From NCBI RefSeq assembly GCF_032854445.1, contig NC_088298.1, forward strand, positions 22,407,295 through 22,471,294: DNA of 64,000 nucleotides. Direction: 5' to 3'. Both the position numbers and the translations under genes were made by a program. Each line of letters starts with the position of its first letter. Positions within the stretch are counted from its first letter, which is position 1. Below, piece after piece: positions 20,666 to 32,045 of the stretch. The notes under the pieces were generated by a model. The model was given only the letters and a program-made list of their open reading frames with translations, was not told where the DNA came from and did no database searches. The stretch comes from Liolophura sinensis (Eukaryota > Mollusca > Polyplacophora > Chitonida > Chitonidae).

Positions 20666-22091
20666 ACAACACTTTGTCCAAGTAATTTTCAGGCCCAATG
20701 ATTTCGTGTCATTTTTCCCCTGAGATGGAATCCTCTGGCACATGGTCTACCACACACTAAGAAGATCGCGTATAGAAACATTGACTGTCTACTCGCCGCA
20801 GATACGGTACATTCATGGTGTGTGAAAGACATGGTTTGCTTTGTAACTCTTTTATGGATTGAATGATCAGTTTAGATTGTCATTGATAGCAAAACTCTTC
20901 TGAACAATTCTCATCTTCTCCATTACAGCTGGTTATTTCAATTTTATTTTATTTAAATGACTTTAGAGAACCCATTTTGAAATGGGAGGAGGTCGAAAAT
21001 TATTTGAATTGAATGATTTCACTGAGGTTTTTAACTTAACTGCTGTTAGGGATCATAAATTGTTATTTTCCAACCGTTTCCATTAAACAAAGATTAAGCG
21101 TCAACGTCCAGATAGCCAGCGAAAGCTTTATCTCTTAGAAAATAAACAGAAGTCGCCGGCCGATGTTATCTTCACAATCGTAATAAACTAATCCTCAAAA
21201 TACTTTAAATAGCAACAAAGTAAAACCTTTCTGCATCACACCACCTTCGTGTAAACTCAGAACCTACGTCTAACATTCCGGTTTCCCCATCGTCGATCGG
21301 AAAACGAACTGTACTGTTTGGTACCTTCTGGGAAGAAGAGTCCTACCGGAGATGTACGAACGGCACTTCGGCGGTTTCCGACGGCAATTCTCCTCCTAAC
21401 CACAGAAGACTTCAGGACTAGTTCTTAGGCAAAATGGAGTCGCCCACAGCGGATTTTGACGTTGACTTTTATTTATAATTTATCAACTTGAGGTGCATGT
21501 TAGAATTTTTTATGGCATGCACCCGCGAGGAAATGCATACTCTTTTCAAGGGTATTTGTTTGATATTTAAATTGTCTTCTCTTTTAAGAGCAATGTTTAT
21601 TGTAGGACAAAGTTTTTGTCTGTATAAAAGCCAAACTTCTGGGGATTCAGGTTTTTGCCAGGCTTCTATCTGCCGCTTGGGAACAGACAAATTGACAAGC
21701 AGTTAATCAAATCTATTCCACGATTACTGGGTATTAAGGCAAGCTTTGATAAATCGCACCAGGAGATCTGCATGAATGTTTCTTTCTCAAATTTTTACAC
21801 CATTTATTTAGTCAAAGATTTCCACTATACTTTATCGTCCAAAGGGGTTGATTTAAATTCATTCACGACTGTAGTTAACTGGAAAGGCTACAGAATTGGT
21901 TATACTGGTATGCCCATGCTTCATTTATTTGTTTCATTGTTTGTTTGTTTAACTTTATGTCTCATACGATGGTCAGTTTTATGGGTGGAGAAAACCGGTG
22001 TGCCTTGGGTAAACCACCAACATTTGACAAGTTAACGACGGACTGTCAACATATTTGTGGAAAAGATGTGGTTTCCGGCGAACGTTAGACA
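20666..22091. other. Spacer
   Basis: Mostly unique. At about 21965-22050 a block GGTGTGCCTTGGGTAAACC and AAGTTAACGACGGACTG resembles 10808-10855 (GCCCGGAGTAAACCACC), an uncharacterised dispersed repeat. A 126-codon plus frame at 21655 is not convincing. Confidence 0.35.
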
Positions 22092-22412
22092 GGGCACACT
22101 CGTACACCAGAATCGTTTCCAGCTAACGTTATTCTGGGCACACTCCTACACAAGAATCGTTTCCAGCTAAATTTATAATGGGCACACTCCTACACAAGAA
22201 TCGTTTTCTAGCTAACTTTAGACTAGGCACACTCCTACACCAGAATCGTTTCCAGCTAAGGTCATACTGGGCACACTCCGACACAAGAATCGTTTCCAGC
22301 TAACGTTAGACTGGGCACACTCCTACACAAGAATCGTTTCCAGCTAACGTTATACTGAGCACACTCCTACACAAGAATCGTTTCCAGCTAATGTTAGACT
22401 GGGCACACGAGA
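22092..22412. repeat. 44-bp minisatellite, 8 copies
   Basis: GGGCACACTCCTACACAAG followed by AATCGTTTCCAGCTAACG, at 22092, 22136, 22180, 22225, 22269, 22313, 22357 and 22401. The spacing is 44 bp (one 45). Confidence 0.97.
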
Positions 22413-23035
22413 ATCGCCGACCCCTTGGTGTCACCAAGGCCTGACGAAAAATGAAAGCGGCGGAATCTACAAATTCTCCGAGGCCGGGTTTGAACCCTCA
22501 CCTCATACATGTATTTTCAAATGATTAAAATTCAAAAACACTTTAATCTACTTGATCATGCTTAATGGATCAAATGCTTTTCTGCGGTCAGCTGTGACGT
22601 AAAGCCACAAGCCATGTGTGTGGCATGGAAACCAGTCGCCATACACCTTGACATATAGTTTTGTTTTATTCTACCGTGAATTTTATGGAAATTATTGCTC
22701 AGTTGCTTCGTCTTTGGCAAGAAAAAGTGAATCAAATCTGTGATTGGAAAATATAAAAAAGCAGAATTTACTAAAAATCGAAACTAACGCGTGGACGCCC
22801 CTTAATTACGACGGAAATACAGTTAATAAGCAGTTAATGCGTGCATAAGCGCAAACAATGAGGGTTACCGCATTCATATCCTTGTACGCATCCATGCGAA
22901 ACATCTCTATATTATCGATGCTCTTGTTCGTATGCGATGGATACGTGCAGCTATACGTAACCACAGACATATCGATGCGAAATCTCCATAATACAAGCGA
23001 AAACACACTCCAGATCGATTGTCATAACTGTGATG
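22413..23035. other. Spacer
   Basis: Just after the array is GGCCGGGTTTGAACCCTCACC (22482-22502), which resembles the B-box end of a SINE or tRNA on the minus strand. Nothing else is supported. Confidence 0.3.
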
Positions 23036-23488
23036 TTAGCACTTGTTTTTTCTACACCTAGACCAAAGCGTCCCATCTCGCTTATATTGTCCCTGTACAG
23101 ACTGCTGGACACTATTGTTCACTTGTTTGTTTACTGGGTCGAGCAATTCTTCGCTCTGATCGAGTTCTGGAATCCTGTAGCCGATGAAGTCGGCCGAGCC
23201 ATTCTCTCCCCCGTAGAGTAGCACCTTCGGCCACGGAAATTGACATTCCAGGCAGACGTTCAGCTTGCGGACGATTCGTCAGTGCAGTGCGACTTTAGGA
23301 AACATAACACTGCTTATGAATTACCAGGGGGAGATCTGGCGCCCAGTAGACCTACATTCCTTAATTGTCAACGTACCACCACCAGCAGCTCGGTTACAAT
23401 TTTTGATTATGCGAAGGAGGTCGATGGCAGCCCGAGTGGGTTTCTCTTCTGCGTCATCCTCTCTTCCTGTCCAGTCTCCTATATTCTC
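23036..23488 (-). pseudogene. Coding-like region broken by two in-frame stops
   Basis: On the minus strand one frame runs from 23488 to 23036 and looks protein-coding (acidic start ENIGDWTGREDDAEEK, helix TRAAIDLLRIIKNC, later GYRIPELDQSEELLDP). It is interrupted by TAA at 23321-23323 and TGA at 23279-23281. Local GC is raised. The first part faintly recalls the C-terminal helix region of RecQ-type helicases, but this is weak and I do not assign a family. It may be a decayed gene, or two exons with a very short intron (CTG|GTAATT lies at the first stop). Frames on the plus strand overlap. Confidence 0.25.
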
Positions 23489-23662
23489 GTTAAGCGGATG
23501 TTAGAATTCCAGTCCTGACATCTGCCTCTCATTCCACTTTGGACCTTGATACGAAAGATGGGCCAAAATTTTCCCGTTTACAGTGTAATGATCAAATGAA
23601 CAGTGTGGTGATACGTTTTACTGAATGATAATACGCTGAAATATCTGATGATATTTAGCTCT

Positions 23663-24268
23663 AGGGCCCCGTTTCACAAAAACTTCTGTAGCCGTTTAAC
23701 GTCTGTTAGCACGACTAAGCCTCATTTAGAGGACTACCGTATGCAGGATAAGATAAAAATTAACTAGGCTGTTCCACGCAAGCTAAGGCTTAGATGGTCT
23801 CAGGGTAGAATACGTGATAATTGTTAAATTGGCTTCAAAATATAAATAAATTTAATTACTATGCATAAATGACACAAAAAAATGTGATAGTGTCCTCCTC
23901 ATTTTCGTTTGAACGAAGCTTGTAAGCAAGGGCAATAACTCTAACAAAGGACAGTCGAAGCGAAACAAGAACGCATGCGAGTTGGTGTTTTGTGAGGTTC
24001 ATTTGCTCATGTTTTCCTATTTATCTCCAATCAGTGAATAAGCTTTCAAGAGTGGGACTGATAATACTTTTAAAGCCCAAATGTGTTTCCTCTTAGACAT
24101 CTTTGGATGTAACCAAGGATTTTGGGCTGACTTTCAAAATTTAAGACAAAAGGCTTTAGTTGACAGCCAGATGTTTTCTTTGTGAAACGGGCCAGACAAA
24201 ATTGCTAGTTGACTAACTGAGTTAGCCGTCTAGGTCTAGCCTTTAGACTTTTTGTGAAACGGGCCCCT
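23663..24268. mobile_element. 606-bp MITE-like element with GGGCCCGTTTCAC ends
   Basis: Left end AGGGCCCCGTTTCACAAAAA. The right end is its near-perfect reverse complement (TTTTTGTGAAACGGGCCCCT). The inside is AT-rich with no transposase frame. A further copy near the right end (GTGAAACGGGCCAG, 24183-24196) suggests nesting or internal duplication. Only the terminus of another copy is seen near 46055. No clear target duplication. Confidence 0.8.
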
Positions 24269-25300
24269 GAGATCATTCGTCCATGTTCCCGGACGGTTTG
24301 ACAGTAGCATCCGTGATGCCAAGCAGGCGATGCATGTAATCCGGTAAAATCCTTCACAGTGGATTACAGTAAATATGACTGCTCTCCAGTGGACTTGAAT
24401 AAATAATCGCGAGCTTCACAACGCCGTCGATTATATTTATAGACTAACATGAAGAAAATTCTGGAAAGTTTGATCGTGAACATGTTTGCAACACCGATAC
24501 GTATTTCCAGAATGTATACACTGTGTACAGTAAGACTAAACTCATAAACACCCAAGTCTCGAAAACGCTTGGATGAAATCCAGTGCAGTCTATAACACAG
24601 AAAAATGTATGTCAGAAAATGACTCCATGAGATCAAGAAAAACATTAAAAAAATATATAATAGAATATTTAAAGACGTGGCTCGTTTCACATTCTCAAAG
24701 CTTTCATTCAACAACCTGGATTTTGTTTTTTTTCCCTAATAATAATGCTTTATTTACAAACAGCATAACGTCAAAATTAGCACAGATGTAACCAGCCATT
24801 CAATTTAAACATCATCTACTTTGTTCAAAATAAATGCGTATTATAGATTTTCCTGTCAATTATTAAAACAAAAATGAAACTAGAGACTTCCAAACAAGTT
24901 GTCAACTGTCCCTTTAACGGTGTACATCTTCTTAGTTTCTATCCAAATGTTCCACGAGTTTATATTTTTCCAGATGATGCCTAGTGCGGTCGATTTAAAT
25001 CGAAAATTGGCGCTAGCGAACTTTAGCTTTCATTCGTGTTAACTGTGACGTTTTATGACGTACAGCTTTGGCATGCTGAGGAGAGCACACTGGAAAAGAC
25101 CACAGATGGAAGACAACACATTTGTATTTCTACAAGCTATGCTGAGAAGAATGCGTGTGATCTCAGATCCAGATGGTCCTGTATGTTGATACGTCATACT
25201 ACCCAGCGATAGTTCATACCGCACCAGTGTAGACTGTCGTATATTTGTCGTATTCTGTGTCTGACTGTACGGCCTATCGCCTGTTGATATTATATCCGTA
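24269..25300. other. Spacer
   Basis: AT-rich. A 116-codon minus frame (24364-24714) is hydrophobic and has no recognised motif. No firm feature. Confidence 0.3.
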
Positions 25301-25304
25301 CGTG

Positions 25305-25435
25305 TAAAGGTCTGTCAGCAACCTGTGGACGGTCGTGGATTCCTCCCGGGCTGTGCATGTTTTCCCCTCCACCATAAGGCTGGCTGCCGTCGTATAAGTG
25401 AAATATTCTTGATTATGGCGTAAAAGAGCAATATA
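25305..25435 (+). mobile_element. SINE-1, 5'-truncated
   Basis: AAGGTCTGTCAGCAACC, GGTCGTGGATTCCTCCC, GTATAAGTGAAATATTC, GGCGTAAAAGAGC. Confidence 0.9.
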
Positions 25436-25607
25436 AAGATTAATGACATTATGTAGTGTGTGGTGATATGCCCTATTATATTGTGATATATTTTCCGGGG
25501 AAATTTTTCGGTGGTGTTTTTTGATTTTCAGTGGATAATTTCACGTTAACCCCAAATTACATGTTCGTTGTCCCTTGAATTTCCATTATTTTTTTATTAT
25601 TATCATT

Positions 25608-25765
25608 TCTGTCCGGTCGTATGTCTGGGAAGATCTATCATCAGTGGATGGTCGTTGGTTCCCACCGAGCTGTGCCCGGTTTCCTCCTGCCATAATGCAG
25701 GCCGCCGTCGAATAAGTGAAATATTCATTATTACGGCGTAAAACACCAATCACATAAATAAATAC
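25608..25765 (+). mobile_element. SINE-1, 5'-truncated
   Basis: GTCCGGTCGTATGTCTGG, GGATGGTCGTTGG, CATAATGCAGGCCGCCG, AAGTGAAATATTCATT, CGGCGTAAAACACC and an ATAAATAAAT tail. A second truncated copy lies about 170 bp upstream in the same orientation. Confidence 0.92.
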
Positions 25766-25769
25766 ATGA

Positions 25770-26149
25770 TTATTTTCGTATACACTGGACTGTATGATGA
25801 CATTCTAAACTATTTAATGTAGTGTTTGATGATACGATCAATGTACACCGTGCAATACGATGACACACTTTACTTAAAGATGATACGTTTGCTGTATTGT
25901 AAGACGTCTGAAGTTTTAATGAAAGAACATGTTGTATGGTTATATACCATACTGTACGGTAATACGCTGTCCTATATACTGTTTGATGACATACATGATG
26001 ACATGCCAATGCGATAATACCATATGTGTGATGATATGACGTATTGCATATTGTCATACTCTGATACAATGATACCCGGTAGTGTACTATGAAGATATAC
26101 ATATACCTCACACTGTGGTATAAAATGCTGATTTGTTTGATCATATACA
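25770..26149. other. Spacer with loose GATGATA repeats
   Basis: Irregular recurrences of TGTTTGATGATAC-like words without a fixed period. No gene. Confidence 0.3.
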
Positions 26150-26395
26150 CGCTTGTTTATTTATTTATTTATTTATTTAATTGATTAGTATTTTAGGGCG
26201 TACTCAAGAATATTTCACTTATACTACGGCGGTGAGCAGCGGTGGGAGGAAACCGGGCAGAGCCTGAGAGGACCCTACGGCCAGATAGGAAGCCAGCATG
26301 TGCTGGACCTGTACTCACAGCGACCGCATTGGCCAGAGGTTTCTGAGTCACTGCGCCGCGCTGGCACGCTCATTGTCTCGGCCACGAAGTCCCCT
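26150..26395 (-). mobile_element. SINE-1, nearly full length
   Basis: From a (TTTA)n tail, through CTCAAGAATATTTCAC, GGTGGGAGGAAACCGGGC, ACTCACAGCGACCGCATTGG, to a decayed head near GTCTCGGCCACG. Confidence 0.93.
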
Positions 26396-26409
26396 ACACG
26401 TTTATTGTA

Positions 26410-26624
26410 CAGGGTGTCCCAGAAGTCGTGCGCCATCCTTATTTTCATTTTTTTCTGTGTTTTAGATTTAATACTGATTTTAAATTTTTTCTCTCTTTCA
26501 GAGTTAATTATGGCTAATAAACTAACAGTACAAGAAAGAGTTGAATTGGTTTTTATGTTTGGAAGAGATGGGTCAACACACTGCTCTGTAGCTCAAGCAT
26601 TCAACCTGAATCTGGGACACCCTG
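26410..26624 (+). mobile_element. 215-bp internally deleted mariner-type transposon
   Basis: Terminal inverted repeats CAGGGTGTCCCAGA (26410-26423) and TCTGGGACACCCTG (26611-26624) are perfect over 14 bp and flanked by TA at 26408-26409 and 26625-26626, the target duplication of Tc1/mariner elements. Inside, an ATG at 26510 opens a frame of 39 codons (to 26629) reading ANKLTVQERVELVFMFGRDG, like the N-terminal helix-turn-helix region found before mariner-type transposases. The catalytic part is gone and the frame runs into the right terminus. A pyrimidine tract plus CAG sits just upstream of the ATG. Confidence 0.9.
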
Positions 26625-26629
26625 TATAA

Positions 26630-27604
26630 TGACACGCAATATTATACAGTAATGAATTATGGCTTATAACACAGTGTAGCAATATTGAGCACATTGTTAT
26701 ACCTCTTGCGTTGTCACTGGAACGGAACTTGTCATGTGATCGTGACTAAACCAGCGGCAGATATGTTACTAGGGCGTATCACTAGCTCACGTGCAGTATT
26801 CACAATATTACGTCTTTTTCTCACTGTATCGCTTGTTGCTAGTGGAGATCAAGCAAATATCGCTCTTGGTTGGCCCCAAACCAGGCTTCATATTCTGAAA
26901 TGTAATGCAGATCATACTTTGTCTGTTCTCGTTATTTCCTCTATAAAATTCATCCCGTACACACCTTGTATCCATTGTTAGGGATTTCTCGTGGAGTCCA
27001 CACGAAATGGTTTTAAAGTAAATCTGTTGTCATTCGACTAAAAAGCTGTTGTTACATGTGGACTAAGGTGTTTTACCGCCTCATTAGCAAATCCCCAAAG
27101 GTTGCCACACCGGCAGATGTTCTCACCTTACGCCATCGGGCCATCCTCCAAAGTAACAGCATCAGGAAGTCCACATATTCGAGACCACCAGGGATTTATC
27201 GTGCGTAACACCACTGGAGAATCATAACGCGTGACACAAACCTCATACGTTACACTATTTAAAAAAAATCGCCTACATAACTCCATTCGGAAGTACATCA
27301 TTGGACCCTCATAATACCTTGGTTTTTTTAGAAGATCAATGTTAGGAATGCCAAAATGCATCTATAACGGATTTATGCATGCCTTTGAAATATTAAATGT
27401 TCACTGAAAAAATCAACATGTCAGGAGACTGTATCTCTGCAGATCCTTTATCTCATCAGCTTCGTTTGTCTGTTAGGAACCTCTGTCTGTTAGGAACCTT
27501 TTGTCTGTTCAGTCAAGCTTGTCCTCTTGGACTCCATTCCTCCATAATCATAATCCTTAGGTCTGACAATGATCTGCTTGTACCTCCCTCATTATAATTA
27601 CAAT
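26630..27604. other. Spacer
   Basis: No firm feature. A 77-codon minus frame (27128-27361) and a 98-codon plus frame (26685-26981) lack motifs. Confidence 0.3.
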
Positions 27605-27810
27605 CATCTATTTGGATCGTTATCATCATAACTGCAATGATCTGTTTGGGTATTTTTCGCCATGATTTCAATCATCTGTTGTAATTCTTTTGGCCATCAT
27701 TATAATCAACTGCTTAATCATTTATCATCATAATTGCAATCATGTGATTAGACATTTATCGCCATGATTTCTATCATCTGCCTGGACATTTATCGGAAAA
27801 ATTACAATCA
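27605..27810. repeat. Degenerate tandem repeat, unit about 40-45 bp
   Basis: Recurring ATTTATCGCCATGATTTC, AATCATCTG and TGCAATCATCTGTTTGG words, about five copies, imperfect. Confidence 0.6.
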
Positions 27811-28214
27811 TCTGCTGTGATAGATTGTTTCTTTACCTGACTGTAATTGTCGTCTTGGAATCTTTATTGGTTAAACACACACTCCGTTATCTGTAAAAGT
27901 AGAAACACTTCCAAGAAATCGATCTGTGCGTTTTAAGTCTTTATACATATACACTTCGGATCGTTTTGGTTCATAAGTTTAGATTTTCATCTGAACGGTT
28001 TAAACAGACAGTCAACTTGATAAAAATTTCTTGGTGTCAACAGTTCGCTATTAAATGGTCTAATTTTATCGGGGGACAAACGGTGACAGAAATGATACAA
28101 AATGCGTGTGAAGCTAACCACAGCCATAAATATATATCTATACACAGAAGCTTCCATCCATGTGTCAGGCCTTGGCGGATTTTATGGAATAAGCTTTGTC
28201 TTTCTGTTTTGTAC

Positions 28215-28515
28215 CTGACAGGTGTTGGAATTGCTTTCGAAGGCCCAAAATCCCTAAGATGTAAGCAACAGACATGCTGTCAGTCAATTTCAATAAATCT
28301 GACATCTGCCCTGAAGGGTATTGCTCTCTGATGTCCGCGCTGGATTGTACTGCTCTTCCTGAGGTCCGTGCTGAGACATGGTCGCCGGCAGTAACTGCCT
28401 GTTTTATGTCAGGATTGAGGACGTCGAACTGGTGATGAATTAAATCCATAATCTTCGTCATTAAAGTCGATGCCATGTAATGCAATGACACATTAGATAT
28501 CTGTGCTACAAGGTT
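28215..28515 (-). CDS. Candidate internal exon, family unknown
   Basis: On the minus strand a 301-bp stretch lies between an acceptor TATCCATTTCAG (ending 28516) and a donor CTGTCAG|GTACAA (28214). It stays open in one frame for 100 codons. The product looks natural: N-terminal helix (MASTLMTKIMDLIHHQFDV), a hydrophilic middle, and a hydrophobic helix (SVAYILGILGLRK). Without splicing the frame runs on from ATG 28542 to a stop at 28165 (125 codons). That ATG lies in a REP-B fragment (ACCGGTTGCGTGTGACC), and the acceptor resembles the REP-B CAATTTACCTCAG site, so the exon border may be repeat-derived. Chance remains possible. Confidence 0.3.
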
Positions 28516-28532
28516 CTGAAATGGATAAGAAC

Positions 28533-28835
28533 CGGATATCACCGGTTGCGTGTGACCATAATTATGGCGTACAATAAGAGACGGTTTCTAATGTCTTGTA
28601 GTCCAAAAAGAAGAGCGATTTTTTCAAATGAAAACAACGCTTGCATCCACAACAGTCACTGAGAGTTGTTCGTGGCATTCGAGCACTTACCACCAGCTTA
28701 AAATCCTCCAACAAGCACCTCTTTTCTCGCATTGCAACTTTCGTGGCGGTGACACTCGCAATTGAGTTACATGTTTGCCACTAAACTATCGCACTGTCGT
28801 CACTGCTCTGATTTTACTCGCTGCGTAGTGAATTG
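28533..28835 (-). repeat. REP-B fragments
   Basis: CACCGGTTGCGTGTGACC at 28538-28555 and GCACTGTCGTCACTGCTC with TGATTTTACTC near 28790-28820 are REP-B pieces in reverse orientation, with unrelated sequence between. Confidence 0.7.
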
Positions 28836-29032
28836 TTTTCTGTTTGATTGGATACGAGCCTTCGATTTCACCGTTATTTTTCTCCGTACTGCATGATATA
28901 CTCAGTTGTGACAGAGATATGAAATTACCAAATGCTGATAAAAAAAGTTTCAAAGTTCGGAAAAATAATCCCTTTATTGCCCATCCAAAGCTTACCGAGA
29001 TAAGTACACACCGAAACAATATCCCTAGGAAA

Positions 29033-29962
29033 CAAGCGCACAAACACAAACATGTACAGCAAACAAGCGCATAAACATGTACAGTAAACAAGAGCACAAA
29101 TATAAACATGTACAGCAAACAAGCTCACAAATATAAACATGTACATCAAACAAGAGCACAAATATAGACATGCACAGCAAACAAGAGCAAGAATATAAAC
29201 ATGTACAGCAAACAAGAGCACAAATATAAACATATACAGTAAACAAGAGCACAAATATAAACATGTACAGTAAACAAGAGCAAGAATATAAACATGTACA
29301 GTAAACAAGAGCACAAATATAAACATATACAGTAAACAAGAGCACAAATATAAACATGTACAGTAAACAAGAGCAAGAATATAAACATGTACAGTAAACA
29401 CGAGCACAAATATAAACATGTACAGTAAACAAGAGCACAAATATAAAATGTACAGCAAACAAGAGCAAGAATATAAACATGTACAGCAAATAAGCTCACA
29501 AATATAAACATATACAGCAAACAAGAGCACAAATATAAACATGTACAGTAAACAAGAGCAAGAATATAAACATGTACAGCAAATAAGCTCACAAATATAA
29601 ACATATACAGCAAACAAGAGCACAAATATAAACATGTACAGTAAACAAGAGCACAAATATAAACATGTACAGCAAACAAGAGCAAGAATATAAACATGTA
29701 CAGCAAATAAGCTCACAAATATAAACATATACAGCAAACAAGAGCACAAATATAAACATGTACAGCAAACAAGAGCAAGAATATAAACATGTACAGCAAA
29801 TAAGCTCACAAATATAAACATATACAGCAAACAAGAGCACAAATATAAACATGTACAGTAAACAAGAGCACAAATATAAACATGCACAGCAAACAAGAGC
29901 AAGAATATAAACATGTACAGTAAACAAGAGCACAAACATAAACATGTACAGCAAACAAGCAG
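29033..29962. repeat. 31-bp minisatellite, about 30 copies, higher-order structure
   Basis: The unit is AAACAAGAGCACAAATAT then AAACATGTACAGT (31 bp). Variants (AAGAAT, AAATAAGCTC, CATATACAG) recur in blocks. The start word AAGAGCAAGA followed by CAAATAAGCTC occurs at 29461, 29554, 29678 and 29771, giving super-repeats of 93 and 124 bp (3 and 4 units). No stop codon falls in any minus-strand frame of the unit, which gives spurious frames up to 336 codons rich in Cys, Leu, Phe and Tyr. Confidence 0.97.
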
Positions 29963-31265
29963 ATTATATCCGAATCGTTTGCTGGCTTTGACTTAACACA
30001 ACGTTATCTTATAATAGCGATTGTAATAACAAGTACAGATTTACTGAGTGACCGATTGCAAGTTTTAGAGATTATTAACGCTAGACTGTCACTCGTCCTT
30101 CTCGGACAAGACTTCAACCCTTTATGTGAAACTTCGTCTGAAAGCTTATGCAAGAATTCAGCCCAAAGTGTTACACTACTATATGTATTAAGAATCGTAT
30201 TCAACTCTCTGCAGTTCAAAAATAAAATTCATTTTCGTTATAATCGTTATAATCGAATTTAAAGTTAGCTCATGCCCTAAAAATGGCTCCTGGTAAAGTT
30301 TTGGGTCTTTAGTTTCGAGATTTCTTTTGACCACTGAATGTTAAGTGTGTCAGACACAAGTAATCGCATTGTATGAAATTAATCTGAAGTTAGACATAAA
30401 ATATTTTATGGGTTTTAACTGTCATCATCAGGTGATAAAAAACATCTTCCTGCAGTCTGTACCTGACTGACCTTACATTGAGACAGCAGAAAATCTAGCG
30501 AGAGTTGGTTTCGATCCTACTCGACCTCATTGTTCATATAGCAATATCCTGTGGTGTGAACAATTCTGAAGAGTACGGTTATTGTGACGTCTCTTAAAGT
30601 GTCGTGGTACAAGTTAAACTGATTGAAACTAAGATTCCAACATATTCCGTTAACACCAATGTGTTGCCACGGCATAGTTACAAACAATGCAGGATACGAA
30701 ACTATTTTTGCAGCTCTACAATAAGAACTTTTCTTTTGAACATATGACCCCACAATCAACTTAGGCTGGGCATGATATTATTGTGGACCAAATCCGTATT
30801 TTATTTTTGTTTGATATGCAAATCGGAAATCTCCATATGAAGGGGAGATAACAAACTCTTTCGACGAAGTTTTTTGGCGAATAGATGCTCAGAACATTAT
30901 ATATTTATGCAAAGATGGAGTTTTCTTGGGCCAACTATTCTGCTGATCCAACTGGTTTCGTGCCTCACATTCCATTAGTGGAAGGTCACCGGATATTCTA
31001 GACAGCGTTCTCTTCCGTTTGTCTAAGACGCTGCTATGGCGGCGCGTCTGCCATGCCCGTATTAAGGAGACGGTAACGACTTAGATAGCCTTACCACGAA
31101 TGTCTCGGTAAGTTCCGCTTCAAAATATAGGTCATTCTTAACTGAGTAAAAGGCTGACTTGCGTGATTGTGGAAATTTAAGGCAGCCTTCAGCTCACCTC
31201 CTGGAACATTTGTCGACGCAGAGCTACATCGATCTAGGCGATTTTTGTAGGATTAAAGTGTTCCT
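29963..31265. other. Spacer
   Basis: Mostly unique. At 30915 an ATG with good context opens 28 codons (MEFSWANYSADPTG) before a stop; this is too short to call. No other feature. Confidence 0.3.
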
Positions 31266-31269
31266 TGGA

Positions 31270-31620
31270 CTGAAGTATTGCTTAGTCCCATTGCCTTGTT
31301 TTCGTATTATGTGTGTTAAATGTGATGAAAACGCAGTATTCTGAATAATTCTAGACAAATGGCGTCTACACAATTACAGGTAACATCACTTCATTTTCTT
31401 ACTCAGTTCTTTTTAAGCCATAGTGTTAGAGCGCGTGTAAATTGCTGCTGTTTAAGCATTTATGTGAACAGTTAAAAACAAAATAACTGAATTTAGGTAA
31501 ACTGACAGGAGATTGGACTTCACCAGTTACGTTTGACCAGTTACCAACTATGACAATGTCGTTGATGCTCTAAGTTTACTATCTATGCTGTATGGGACCT
31601 CTATGCTGAGAGATAAGAGT
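31270..31620 (-). repeat. REP-B, nearly full length
   Basis: AATAATTCTAGACAAATGGC, TTTAAGCCATAGTGTTAG, TTTAAGCATTTATGTGAAC, GTAAACTGACAGGAG, ATGCTCTAAGTTTACTATC in consensus order on the minus strand. Confidence 0.85.
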
Positions 31621-31829
31621 TTTCAGGAGTTCCGCGTGGGTAAGTTATGGTTAGAACCCTGTCGGTACGCGGTATTCGCGCGTTAGCGTTGGGCGAATGG
31701 AACGTTTTCTATCTCCAACCTCCGGTATATGCGCGAGCGCCCCCATGCGGAACTCCCGAAAATTCGTATCTCTCATAGGCCCTATACTATAGTCTTTTAT
31801 GTCATGATAAAGGCATACAAACGTTTGCA

Positions 31830-32045
31830 ACATGGAGAGTAAGACAAGAACAGCGACGACTGTGTGATGGCAACATCGAGAGTAAGACAAGAACAGCGAC
31901 GACTGTGTGATGGCAACTTCGAGAGTAAGACAAGAACAGCGACGACTGTGTGATGGCAACATGGAGAGTAAAACAAGAACAGCGACGACTGTGTGATGGC
32001 AACATGGAGAGTAAAACAAGAACAGCGACGACTGTGTGATGGTCA
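31830..32045 (+). repeat. 43-bp tandem array derived from REP-B
   Basis: AGTAAGACAAGAACAGCGAC recurs at 31838, 31881, 31924, 31967 and 32010, exactly 43 bp apart. The unit ends ACTGTGTGATGGCAACATGG. It is the same REP-B segment as in the 81- and 48-bp arrays, further shortened. The copies are nearly identical, so the expansion is recent. Confidence 0.95.

Noticed and set aside
28925-29954. Long minus-strand frames up to 336 codons, Cys/Leu/Phe/Tyr-rich
   Set aside because: They are translations of the 31-bp satellite; all three frames are open because the unit has no stop on that strand, and the period rotates the frame.
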